Assembly (NCBI GenBank): GCA_023818555.1
Contig: JAMWCG010000036.1
Location: forward strand, 1-8,902
Reading direction: 5' to 3'
DNA: 8,902 nt
Source of the DNA: Candidatus Omnitrophota bacterium
Lineage (GTDB): Bacteria > Omnitrophota > Gorgyraeia > DTHP01
The translations under genes and the position numbers were made by a program. The notes beneath the pieces were generated by a model. That model searched no databases and had not been told where the DNA came from. It saw nothing but the letters and a program-made list of their open reading frames with translations. Shown here one piece after another: positions 1 to 6,336 of this stretch (its first letter is position 1; each line of letters opens with the position of its first letter).

Positions 1-216
1 CGTAATCTCTTCACTTTTGAAGTTGATTTAGAAACCACTGTCCGTTTAAAACGACTTATTCCTGAAGAAAAAATTGTTGTTTCTGAGAGCGGGATAGATT
101 CTTATGAAGATGTAATGTACTTAAAAAGTTTAGGAGTAAATGCAGTTTTGATTGGGGAGGCTTTTATGAGGGCAGAGGATATTTCTACTAAAATTAAAGA
201 GGTGATGGGAGAGTGA
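1..216 (+). CDS. trpC: Indole-3-glycerol phosphate synthase, C-terminal fragment
   Basis: This is the last 71 codons of a gene that begins before the window; reading frame 1 is open from base 1 to a TGA at 214-216. The protein converts 1-(2-carboxyphenylamino)-1-deoxyribulose 5-phosphate to indole-3-glycerol phosphate, the step after TrpF and before TrpA. The visible part shows the end of a TIM barrel typical of the family: RNLFTFEVDLETT near the start (the conserved asparagine-rich strand 6 region), then VVSESGI (strand 7, phosphate binding) and VLIGEAFM (strand 8). The catalytic lysines and the N-terminus lie outside the window. Only 5 bases separate its stop from trpF, and the purine-rich GGGAGAG at its very end probably serves as the trpF ribosome binding site. 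Family assignment is secure from motifs and context. Confidence 0.93.
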   Translation, partial: RNLFTFEVDLETTVRLKRLIPEEKIVVSESGIDSYEDVMYLKSLGVNAVLIGEAFMRAEDISTKIKEVMGE

Positions 217-221
217 ATTAA

Positions 222-848
222 ATGGTTAAAGTTAAAATCTGTGGGATAACCAATTTAGAAGATGCCAGATTGGCTATAAACTTAGGTGCAGATGCCTTGG
301 GTTTTGTTTTTGCGGAAAGTCCGCGTAAGATTGGTCCTGAGGAAGTTTTAGCGATTATAAAAAAATTGCCTCCCTTTATTTTCACTGTAGGTGTATTTGT
401 TAACGAAGATTTAAAGGAGATTAAGAGAATGGTGAAAATCTGCAAATTAGATGCAGTTCAACTTCACGGTGAGGAAAATCCTTTCTTTTGTGGGAGAGTG
501 AGAAATTTTACAAAAGTAATCAAAGCCTTTCGGATAAGGGAGAGTTCGGATTTAGAAAAAATGCTAAATTATGATGTTGACGCCTATTTATTAGACACCT
601 ATGTTTCAGGAGTCTACGGCGGAACAGGAAAAACTTTTAACTGGGATTGGGCAGTTAAGGCAAAGAAAGTTCTTCATACTCGTCCTTTAATTTTATCGGG
701 TGGTTTAAATCCTGAAAATATAAAGGAAGCCATCAAAAAAGTCAAGCCCTATGCGGTGGATGTCTCCAGCGGAGTGGAAATTGCTCCAGGGAAAAAAGAT
801 AAAATTTTATTAGAGAAATTTATTAAATCAATAAAAATCCTCCCTTAA
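222..848 (+). CDS. trpF: Phosphoribosylanthranilate isomerase
   Basis: Encodes 208 residues, the usual length for a single-domain TrpF. The enzyme isomerises N-(5'-phosphoribosyl)anthranilate by an Amadori rearrangement, feeding TrpC. The (beta/alpha)8 barrel motifs appear in order: KICGIT at 5-10 with the general-base cysteine Cys7, DAVQLHGEE at 77-85, LLDT at 123-126 with the general-acid aspartate Asp125, GGTGKTF at 133-139, the phosphate-binding LSGGLNPENI at 158-167, and AVDVSSGVE at 178-186. All expected catalytic residues are present. The ATG at 222 puts Cys7 where the family has it, and GGGAGAG ends about 9 bases upstream. It is separate from trpC, not fused as in enterobacteria. After its stop there is a 43-base gap that holds a promoter for the next gene. 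Confidence 0.96.
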   Translation: MVKVKICGITNLEDARLAINLGADALGFVFAESPRKIGPEEVLAIIKKLPPFIFTVGVFVNEDLKEIKRMVKICKLDAVQLHGEENPFFCGRVRNFTKVIKAFRIRESSDLEKMLNYDVDAYLLDTYVSGVYGGTGKTFNWDWAVKAKKVLHTRPLILSGGLNPENIKEAIKKVKPYAVDVSSGVEIAPGKKDKILLEKFIKSIKILP

Positions 849-852
849 TTCC

Positions 853-881
853 TTGCATTTTATTCTTTCCTGTGTTATGAT
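853..881 (+). promoter_or_regulatory. Sigma-70-type promoter ahead of the DUF4416 gene
   Basis: A TTGCAT -35 box (853-858) and a TATGAT -10 box (876-881) are separated by exactly 17 bases. The -10 is preceded by TGT at 873-875, an extended -10 element (TGn). The -35 matches TTGACA at four of six positions and the -10 matches TATAAT at five of six. The predicted transcription start is near A888, only 4 bases before the ATG at 892. The promoter sits wholly in the gap after the trpF stop. This is sequence-pattern evidence only, but in AT-rich DNA the combination of spacing, extended element and position is better than chance hits usually are. Confidence 0.6.
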
Positions 882-891
882 TTTATAACCG

Positions 892-1434
892 ATGGGGAAG
901 ATACATCCTGTAAAGCCAGTAAAATTAATTAGCGGGATGATTTTTAATCAAATTACAATTTTAGATAAAATAAAGCTTACTTTAGAGAAAAAATTTGGGG
1001 AAATAGATTGGGAAAGCGAAATCTTTCCTTTTGATAAAACTGACTATTATGCTGAGGAGATGGGGAGGAATCTTAAACGGAAGTTTTTATCTTTCAAAAG
1101 ACTCATCCCTCCGGATAAAATAGCAGAAATAAAAATTTTTACCAATGGATTGGAAAAAAGATTTTCTCAAGGAGGAAGGCGCCAGATTAATTTAGACCCA
1201 GGTTATATTACTGATTCTAAACTTGTGCTCGCCACTACCAAGAATTATTATCACCGGATTTATTTGAAAAAAGGTATATATGGAGAGGTTACTTTATATT
1301 TTAGAGACCGTTCTTTTCATCATTTTGAATATACCTATCCCGACTATCGCACTCAAGAATATATTAATTTTTTCAATCAGGTAAGAAAGATATATTTAGA
1401 GCAGATACGAGAGATTAGCCATAAATCTGATTAG
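892..1434 (+). CDS. DUF4416 family protein of unknown function
   Basis: Encodes 180 residues matching the DUF4416 family over its whole length; no biochemical role is known to me for this family. Recognisable blocks are PVKLISGMIF at 9-18, the acidic and aromatic FPFDKTDYYAEEMG at 45-58, a segment around IAEIKIFTNGLEKRFS at 77-92, NLDPGYI at 100-106, LVLATTKNYYHRIYLKKGIY at 111-130 and FEYTYPDYRTQEYINFFN at 145-162. Many conserved Tyr, Asp, His and Lys residues suggest a binding pocket or enzyme, but this is inference. There is no signal peptide or membrane segment, so it is probably cytoplasmic. The ATG at 892 fits the usual family start, yet has no Shine-Dalgarno sequence and lies about 4 bases past a predicted transcription start. 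It interrupts the trp cluster between trpF and trpB. A role in tryptophan metabolism is not shown by anything in the sequence. Confidence 0.88.
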   Translation: MGKIHPVKPVKLISGMIFNQITILDKIKLTLEKKFGEIDWESEIFPFDKTDYYAEEMGRNLKRKFLSFKRLIPPDKIAEIKIFTNGLEKRFSQGGRRQINLDPGYITDSKLVLATTKNYYHRIYLKKGIYGEVTLYFRDRSFHHFEYTYPDYRTQEYINFFNQVRKIYLEQIREISHKSD

Positions 1435-1463
1435 TTGTTTAAAAGGTTAAATGGTTGAATAAT
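1435..1463 (+). promoter_or_regulatory. Possible weak promoter ahead of trpB
   Basis: TTGTTT (1435-1440) and AATAAT (1458-1463) are spaced by 17 bases in the 56-base gap between the DUF4416 gene and trpB. The -10 box matches the consensus at five positions, the -35 at only three. A start near 1470 would leave a leader of about 20 bases containing the trpB ribosome binding site. Such matches are easy to find in AT-rich gaps, so this is a candidate only. trpB may equally be read from upstream promoters. Confidence 0.3.
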
Positions 1464-1477
1464 TTCACCAGAGCTAT

Positions 1478-1486
1478 GGAGTGAGG
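1478..1486 (+). promoter_or_regulatory. Ribosome binding site of trpB
   Basis: GGAG at 1478-1481 ends 9 bases before the trpB ATG at 1491, inside a longer purine-rich run (GGAGTGAGG). It is one of only two clear Shine-Dalgarno sequences in the window and supports the chosen trpB start. Confidence 0.7.
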
Positions 1487-1490
1487 GGAT

Positions 1491-2675
1491 ATGTTGCCTG
1501 ACAAAAAAGGTTATTTTGGTGAGTTTGGAGGAAGGTTTATTCCGGAAACCCTCGTTTATGCCCTGGAAGAATTAGAGGACGAGTACAATAAGGCGAAGCG
1601 AGATAAAAAATTTCAGGAAGAATTGGATTATTATTTACAGGAATACGCTGGTCGGCCCACTCCTTTATATTTCGCAAAAAATCTTACACAATTCTTAAAA
1701 GGAGCAAAGATTTATCTTAAGCGGGAGGACCTTTTACATACCGGAGCCCATAAGATAAATAATACTTTGGGACAGGCACTTTTGACTTTAAGGATGGGGA
1801 AAAAGCGTATCATTGCGGAGACCGGCGCCGGTCAGCATGGTGTAGCGGTGGCTACCGTGGCAGCGCTCTTTGGCTTAGAGTGTGTAATTTATATGGGAGA
1901 AGAAGATATAAACCGTCAGGCTTTAAATGTCTTCCGGATGAAACTCTTAGGAGCGGAGGTAAGGGCAGTTAATGCCGGGAGCAGAACTCTAAAAGATGCC
2001 ATCAATGAAGCCCTGAGGGATTGGGTAACCAATGTAAGGACTACCCATTATTGTCTGGGTTCGGTAGTGGGGCCTCATCCCTTTCCCATGCTGGTGAGAG
2101 ATTTTCAAGCGGTAATTGGTAAGGAAACTAAAAGTGAGATTCTTAAGCAGGAAGGTAGACTGCCCGATTATTTAATTGCTTGTGTGGGAGGGGGGAGTAA
2201 TTCCATAGGTCTTTTCCACCCTTTCTTTAAAAATAGACAAGTAAAGTTCATTGGGGTAGAGGCAGGGGGATGGGGACTTTCTTCCGGTAAACATGCTGCC
2301 ACCTTGGAGAAAGGGAAGGTGGGAATTTTTCACGGAAGTAAAAGTTTTTTCCTTCAGGAAAAAGGTGGGCAGATAAAATTGGCCCATTCGGTCTCTGCAG
2401 GCCTTGATTATCCTGGGGTGGGCCCGGAACATGCTTACTATAAAAAGATTGGACGGGCAGAATATGTTTCAGTTACAGACAAAGAGGCTCTTGAAGGTTT
2501 TAAATTACTTTCCAAATCTGAGGGGATTATCCCTGCCTTAGAGCCTGCCCATGCTATATATTATGTTACAAAGTTGGCTCCTCGCTTATCTCAGGATAAA
2601 ATTATAGTGATTTGTCTTTCAGGGAGAGGAGATAAGGATGTGGAGATGGTTTCTAAAATTTTGAGTGGCATGTAG
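1491..2675 (+). CDS. trpB: Tryptophan synthase beta chain (TrpB1 type)
   Basis: Encodes 394 residues, typical for the TrpB1 class. The PLP enzyme condenses indole, delivered through a tunnel from TrpA, with L-serine to give tryptophan in the alpha2beta2 complex. The protein opens with the family's [15 protein letters not shown] (7-21). GRPTPL is at 54-59. HTGAHKINN at 83-91 carries the Schiff-base lysine Lys88, and AETGAGQHG at 109-117 carries the catalytic Glu110. The phosphate-binding GGGSNS is at 233-238, GPEHAYY at 311-317, and CLSGRGDKD at 375-383 includes Ser377 for the PLP ring nitrogen. Nothing essential is missing. It is followed by trpA after 2 bases, the arrangement expected for equal production of the two subunits. 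A good ribosome binding site supports the ATG. Confidence 0.97.
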   Translation: MLPDKKGYFGEFGGRFIPETLVYALEELEDEYNKAKRDKKFQEELDYYLQEYAGRPTPLYFAKNLTQFLKGAKIYLKREDLLHTGAHKINNTLGQALLTLRMGKKRIIAETGAGQHGVAVATVAALFGLECVIYMGEEDINRQALNVFRMKLLGAEVRAVNAGSRTLKDAINEALRDWVTNVRTTHYCLGSVVGPHPFPMLVRDFQAVIGKETKSEILKQEGRLPDYLIACVGGGSNSIGLFHPFFKNRQVKFIGVEAGGWGLSSGKHAATLEKGKVGIFHGSKSFFLQEKGGQIKLAHSVSAGLDYPGVGPEHAYYKKIGRAEYVSVTDKEALEGFKLLSKSEGIIPALEPAHAIYYVTKLAPRLSQDKIIVICLSGRGDKDVEMVSKILSGM

Positions 2676-2677
2676 AG

Positions 2678-3463
2678 ATGAACAGAATTGAACAAAAATT
2701 TAGAGAACTGAAGACGAAAAATAAAAAGGCATTCATTGCCTACATTATGGCGGGAGACCCGAATTTAAAGACCACTTATGAATTAGTTTTAGAGTTAGAA
2801 AGACGGGGAGTGGATATTATGGAGTTGGGGGTTCCCTTCTCTGACCCCATTGCCGATGGACCGACAATTCAAAAAGCAGGTTTACGCGCTTTAAGAAATA
2901 AAGTAGATTTAAAAGATATTTTGAATTTAGTTAAGCAGTTGCGGAAAAGGACAGAGCTTCCTCTGGTTTTAATGAGTTATTTAAATCTCATCTATTGCTA
3001 TGGAATAGAAAGACTGATTAAGGAAGCAAGAGATAAAGGAGTAGATGGAATGATTGTCCCTGACCTGATTCCGGAAGAGGCAGAAGATTTGCTGAAAATA
3101 GCGAAGGCAAATGAGTTTTCTACCATCTTTCTCGCTTCTCCCACTTCCACACCTGAAAGAATTAAAAAAATTGCAGAAGCCTCTACTGGTTTTATCTATT
3201 ATGTTTCTCTCACGGGAGTAACCGGAACAAGGGATAAACTTCCTGCAGGATTGAGAGAGGCAGTTTTAAAGATTAAAGAAATTACTCCCAAGCCGGTCTG
3301 TGTGGGTTTTGGGATATCCCAGCGCAAACAGGTAGAAGAGATTTTAAAATTTAGCGATGGGATAGTCGTGGGGAGTGCAATTGTGGAGATAATTGAAAGA
3401 AATATAAATAAACCTGATTTGGTAAAAAAAGTAGGAATCTTTGTGAACAGACTCTCTGGATGA
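2678..3463 (+). CDS. trpA: Tryptophan synthase alpha chain
   Basis: Encodes 261 residues, slightly short of the roughly 268 of enteric TrpA but complete. It cleaves indole-3-glycerol phosphate to indole and glyceraldehyde 3-phosphate and passes the indole to TrpB. The TIM-barrel motifs are clear: AFIAYIMAGDPN at 18-29, MELGVPFSDPIADGPTIQ at 48-65 with the catalytic pair Glu49 and Asp60 at the same numbers as in Salmonella, VPDL at 127-130, YYVSLTGVTGTR at 174-185 (flexible loop 6 region), and VGFGIS at 209-214 followed by GIVVGSAIV at 228-236 for phosphate binding. The ATG lies 2 bases after the trpB stop with only a weak purine signal, so translation is probably coupled to trpB. Its TGA overlaps the manC start codon. 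Confidence 0.97.
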   Translation: MNRIEQKFRELKTKNKKAFIAYIMAGDPNLKTTYELVLELERRGVDIMELGVPFSDPIADGPTIQKAGLRALRNKVDLKDILNLVKQLRKRTELPLVLMSYLNLIYCYGIERLIKEARDKGVDGMIVPDLIPEEAEDLLKIAKANEFSTIFLASPTSTPERIKKIAEASTGFIYYVSLTGVTGTRDKLPAGLREAVLKIKEITPKPVCVGFGISQRKQVEEILKFSDGIVVGSAIVEIIERNINKPDLVKKVGIFVNRLSG

Positions 3464-4554
3464 AGACTTCTTTTTGTTATCTCTTAATTCTTGCCGGAGG
3501 AAGAGGAGTTCGGCTCTGGCCAAGGTCTAAAAAGATTTCTCCCAAACATACCCTTTTTTTAAATTCCGGTAAATCCTTATTACAGAAAACCTATGAGCGC
3601 TTTAAAAATTTTCTTCCCCCTGAAAATATCCTGGTGGTTACTTTAAAAGAACAGGAGAAACTGATAAAGAAACAGCTCTCCGATTTACCGGAAGAAAATT
3701 TCATTATTGAACCGCTGGGAAAAAACACCCTCCCCGCCATTCTCGCTGGAACTATTTGCATAGGGAGAAGAAATCCGGAAGCGACAGTCTGTGTTTTACC
3801 TTCCGACCACCTTATTAAACCCCGGGAGAAATTCTTAAATAAACTCCAGCAAGCAATTGAGTTTGTGGAGAAATGTAACGGAATAGTTCTCTTAGGAATA
3901 AAGCCGGATTATCCCGCTACGGGATATGGGTATATAAAAATTCGTAATCCGAAATCCGAAAGCCGAAATCATAAGATTTATAAGGTGGAAAAATTTATAG
4001 AAAAACCGGATTTAGAAAGAGCAAGGAGAATTTTTGATAAAGACAATTACTTTTGGAATGCCGGGATATTTATTTTTAAAGCGGATAAAATCCTGGAGGA
4101 AACAGAGAGGATTGTCCCTGAGGTGTATAAAGAATTTATATCTTTAAGGGAAAAAGAGGGGAAAAGGGAATTTAAATTTTTCCTTAAGCAAGTTTATAAA
4201 AGAATTCCTTCCCTTTCCATAGATAAGGCAATTATGGAGAGACTTAATTCTCTCTATATGCTCAAGGGGGATTTCTCTTGGCTGGATATAGGGAGCTGGG
4301 AATCCTTAGCAAGAATCTTTAAAAAAGACAAAGCAAACAATGTGAATTTAGGGAAAAACTTCTTGCATAAAACTCGTAATTGTATTATTATTAATGAACA
4401 GAATCAACATCTCATTGCTACTTTAAGCCTGGAGAATATAGTAATTGTGCATACCCCAAAGGTGACCTTAGTTTATCCCCGGCAGGAGACGCAGACATTA
4501 AAGAGCCTAATGGCGAGATTAGAAAAAAATAAAAAATTTAAGAAATATCTCTGA
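3460..4554 (+). CDS. manC: Mannose-1-phosphate guanylyltransferase (GDP-mannose pyrophosphorylase)
   Basis: Encodes 364 residues, the length of the single-function form with no fused phosphomannose isomerase domain. It would make GDP-mannose from GTP and mannose 1-phosphate for surface glycans. Nucleotidyltransferase motifs run in order: LAGGRGVRLWPRS at 11-23, IIEPLGKNTLPAIL at 82-95, LPSDH at 113-117 with metal-binding Asp116, GIKPDYPATGYGYI at 146-159, KFIEKPD at 178-184, FWNAGIFIF at 198-206, SIDKAIMER at 253-261 and FSWLDIGSW at 272-280. The C-terminal part resembles the short beta-helix tail of these enzymes. Two oddities: the usual PKQF near residue 30 reads PKHTLF, and residues 161-172 are encoded by a heptamer repeat array. 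The start overlaps trpA by ATGA with no Shine-Dalgarno sequence, suggesting translational coupling. A related sugar-1-phosphate guanylyltransferase is possible, but the mannose form fits best. Confidence 0.88.
   Translation: MKTSFCYLLILAGGRGVRLWPRSKKISPKHTLFLNSGKSLLQKTYERFKNFLPPENILVVTLKEQEKLIKKQLSDLPEENFIIEPLGKNTLPAILAGTICIGRRNPEATVCVLPSDHLIKPREKFLNKLQQAIEFVEKCNGIVLLGIKPDYPATGYGYIKIRNPKSESRNHKIYKVEKFIEKPDLERARRIFDKDNYFWNAGIFIFKADKILEETERIVPEVYKEFISLREKEGKREFKFFLKQVYKRIPSLSIDKAIMERLNSLYMLKGDFSWLDIGSWESLARIFKKDKANNVNLGKNFLHKTRNCIIINEQNQHLIATLSLENIVIVHTPKVTLVYPRQETQTLKSLMARLEKNKKFKKYL
3940..3974 (+). repeat. In-frame heptamer tandem repeat inside manC
   Basis: Five consecutive 7-base units. 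The central two are identical ATCCGAA (3947-3953, 3954-3960). The next is AGCCGAA (3961-3967), and the outer units ATTCGTA (3940-3946) and ATCATAA (3968-3974) are degraded. The array encodes residues 161-172 of ManC (IRNPKSESRNHK), between the conserved PATGYGYI and the EKFIEKP segment, where the family normally has a loop of variable length. Because 7 is not a multiple of 3, three units (21 bases) restore the frame. Confidence 0.75.
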
Positions 4555-4561
4555 TTCATCT

Positions 4562-4978
4562 ATGGGAAGAATTTTGGGAATAGACTTTGGAGAGAAAAGG
4601 ATTGGACTGGCGCTCAGCGATGGACTGGGAATTACTGCGCAGGGATTAGAAACCTGTAAAAATGAGCCTAATCTCTTTTCTCATTTAAAAAAATTAATCC
4701 AAGAGTATGCGATAGAAAAGATTGTGGTAGGAATTCCCCGGGACCAAAAAGGGAGGATTGACAGACATCTTCCCGTGATAGATTTTATTGCGGTATTGAA
4801 AGAGGAATTGAATTTGCCCGTAGAAACCTGGGATGAGCGTTTAACTACTTCGGAAGCAGAGAGAGTTTTATTGAGCGCGGATATAAGTCGGAGGAAGAGG
4901 AAGAAAGTTAGAGATAAACTTTCTGCCCAGATAATTTTGCAGAGTTATCTTGACTATAATTCAAATATCAAAAATTAA
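4562..4978 (+). CDS. ruvX: RuvX/YqgF family RNase H-fold protein (pre-16S rRNA nuclease / Holliday junction resolvase-like)
   Basis: Encodes 138 residues, as usual for the family. Members have an RNase H-like fold and have been linked to 16S rRNA 5'-end maturation and to Holliday junction resolution. GIDFGEKRIGLALSD at 6-20 supplies the first acidic residue Asp8, WDERLTT at 90-96 the second (Glu92), and DKLSAQIILQSYLD at 118-131 the third (Asp118). The middle motif, usually like VVGLPLNMDG, reads VVGIPRDQKG at 55-64, a mild divergence. The last seven residues (YNSNIKN) extend past the normal family end and are encoded by the left arm of an inverted-repeat element. The gene starts 7 bases after manC without a visible Shine-Dalgarno sequence, so coupling or SD-independent initiation is likely. 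Confidence 0.92.
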   Translation: MGRILGIDFGEKRIGLALSDGLGITAQGLETCKNEPNLFSHLKKLIQEYAIEKIVVGIPRDQKGRIDRHLPVIDFIAVLKEELNLPVETWDERLTTSEAERVLLSADISRRKRKKVRDKLSAQIILQSYLDYNSNIKN

Positions 4979-5036
4979 ATATTCCCGACTAAAAGCCGGG
5001 TTCACCATTTCATCAGGACAATTTGATTTTTGAATT
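4958..5036. repeat. 79-bp inverted-repeat element bridging ruvX and the M16 gene
   Basis: The left arm (4958-4976, starting AATTCAAATATCAAA) and right arm (5020-5036, AATTTGATTTTTGAATT) are inverted copies, identical at 14 of the first 15 positions. Between them, CCCGAC (4984-4989) and GCCGGG (4995-5000) form a second hairpin with one A-C mismatch and a small TAAAA loop. The arms also break into degenerate 7-base units of an ATCAAAA type. The left arm encodes the last residues of RuvX and the right arm covers a possible TTG start of the M16 gene. No T-run follows the GC hairpin, so a standard terminator is unlikely. A small mobile or MITE-like repeat is the better guess. Confidence 0.6.
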
Positions 5037-5047
5037 TAAATAGGGAA

Positions 5048-6319
5048 ATGTCTTATCAAAAAGTAGAACTGGATAATGGTTTGAAGATTGCCAGTCTTCG
5101 TATGCCCAATAGGGAATCGGTTTCTCTGGGAATCTGGCTGAATGCGGGGGGAAGGTATGAGCAGGAGGAACTTTCCGGGATTTCGCACTTTTTAGAACAT
5201 CTGGTTTTTCGGGGGACCCGGAAGCGAAGTGCCCGGAAGATTAAAGAGGCTATTGAAGGAGTGGGAGGTATCCTCAACGCCTTTACTGCTGAAGAGTTTA
5301 CCTGCTACTTTGTAAAAATCCCCGCCCGTTATCTGGAGCTTTCTCTGGATGTTCTTTCCGATATCGTGCTTAATGCAAGCCTGGAAGCTGAAGATGTGGA
5401 AAAAGAAAGGAGGATTATCTTAGAAGAAATAAAGATGTATTTAGATTTACCGATGCACTATGTCCACGAACTGCTCAATGAGCTTCTCTGGCCCGGGCAT
5501 CCTCTGGGAAGATTTTTGTGTGGAACTTTCACCTCTATTTCAGAGATAAAAAGAGAAGATATAGTTTCTTACCGGGATAGATTCTATCAACCACAGAATA
5601 TAAAGGTAGTTGCTTGCGGAGCCTTAGAGAGAGATAAACTTTTCTCCTTAGCGGAAAAATATTTTTCTTTTCTTAAGCCAGGAGAGCGGTTATCCTTTAG
5701 GAAGGCAGAATTCAGACAGAAGGGGGTTCAGACAAATTTTTTGGGAAAAGATACTGAACAGACCCACCTTTCCCTGGGGGTGCATGGTTTACACCGTCAA
5801 CATAAGGATAGATATGCGCTTGCCCTTTTGCACATTATTTTAGGGGGAAATATGTCCTCACGCCTTTTTGAAGAGGTGAGAGAAAAACGCGGGCTTGCCT
5901 ATGAGATCAGCACCCATTTAAAGAAGTTCCAAGACACGGGGGCATTCGTTATCAGTGCGGGGGTAGAACATAAAAAAGCCAAGGAGGCTATTAAGGTGGT
6001 GATGCAAGAATTGAGAAAAATTAAGAAAACCCCTGTTACTAAAAGTGAATTCAGACGGGCAAAAGAATATTTTACCGGACAGTTCTTATTATCTCTGGAA
6101 GAAACGATGGACCATATGCTTTGGCTGGGAGAGAATGTGACCATGTTGGAGAAGATTTATACACCTCAGGAAGTTCTCCGAGAAGTGAAGAGAACTAAAA
6201 TAGAAGATATTCAACGCTTAGCAAATTTTCTTTTTAAAACCGATGACCTTAACCTTGCGCTCATTGGTCCGATTTCTGAAAAAGATAAAAAGGAAATAGA
6301 AAATAATTTAGTAGTTTAA
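5048..6319 (+). CDS. M16 family zinc peptidase (insulinase / processing-peptidase-like)
   Basis: Encodes 423 residues from the ATG at 5048, the usual size of single-unit bacterial M16 peptidases. The inverted zinc motif HxxEH is intact as HFLEH at 47-51 (ligands His47 and His51, catalytic Glu50), and Glu127 in ILEEIKM lies 76 residues after His51, as expected for the third ligand. The C-terminal half has LGGNMSSRLFEEVREKRGLAY, the segment carrying the family's substrate-positioning Arg/Tyr. No signal peptide is seen, so it is probably cytoplasmic; the family degrades or trims peptides held in a closed chamber. The start is uncertain. ATG 5048 gives the family-like MSYQKVELDNGL but has AGGGA only 1-2 bases away. 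A TTG at 5030, inside the repeat arm, has AGGA 11 bases upstream and adds six residues. I prefer the ATG on homology. Confidence 0.92.
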   Translation: MSYQKVELDNGLKIASLRMPNRESVSLGIWLNAGGRYEQEELSGISHFLEHLVFRGTRKRSARKIKEAIEGVGGILNAFTAEEFTCYFVKIPARYLELSLDVLSDIVLNASLEAEDVEKERRIILEEIKMYLDLPMHYVHELLNELLWPGHPLGRFLCGTFTSISEIKREDIVSYRDRFYQPQNIKVVACGALERDKLFSLAEKYFSFLKPGERLSFRKAEFRQKGVQTNFLGKDTEQTHLSLGVHGLHRQHKDRYALALLHIILGGNMSSRLFEEVREKRGLAYEISTHLKKFQDTGAFVISAGVEHKKAKEAIKVVMQELRKIKKTPVTKSEFRRAKEYFTGQFLLSLEETMDHMLWLGENVTMLEKIYTPQEVLREVKRTKIEDIQRLANFLFKTDDLNLALIGPISEKDKKEIENNLVV

Positions 6320-6336
6320 CAACTTAGCAATTCATT

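Noticed and set aside
3910..3926. 7-bp stem with a 3-base loop inside manC
   Set aside because: It falls exactly on the codons for the conserved DYPATGYG motif, so protein constraint explains the bases; no T-run or partner site follows.
4984..5000. GC-rich hairpin after ruvX read as a rho-independent terminator
   Set aside because: The stem has a mismatch and is followed by TTCACC rather than a run of T, and it sits inside the larger inverted repeat.
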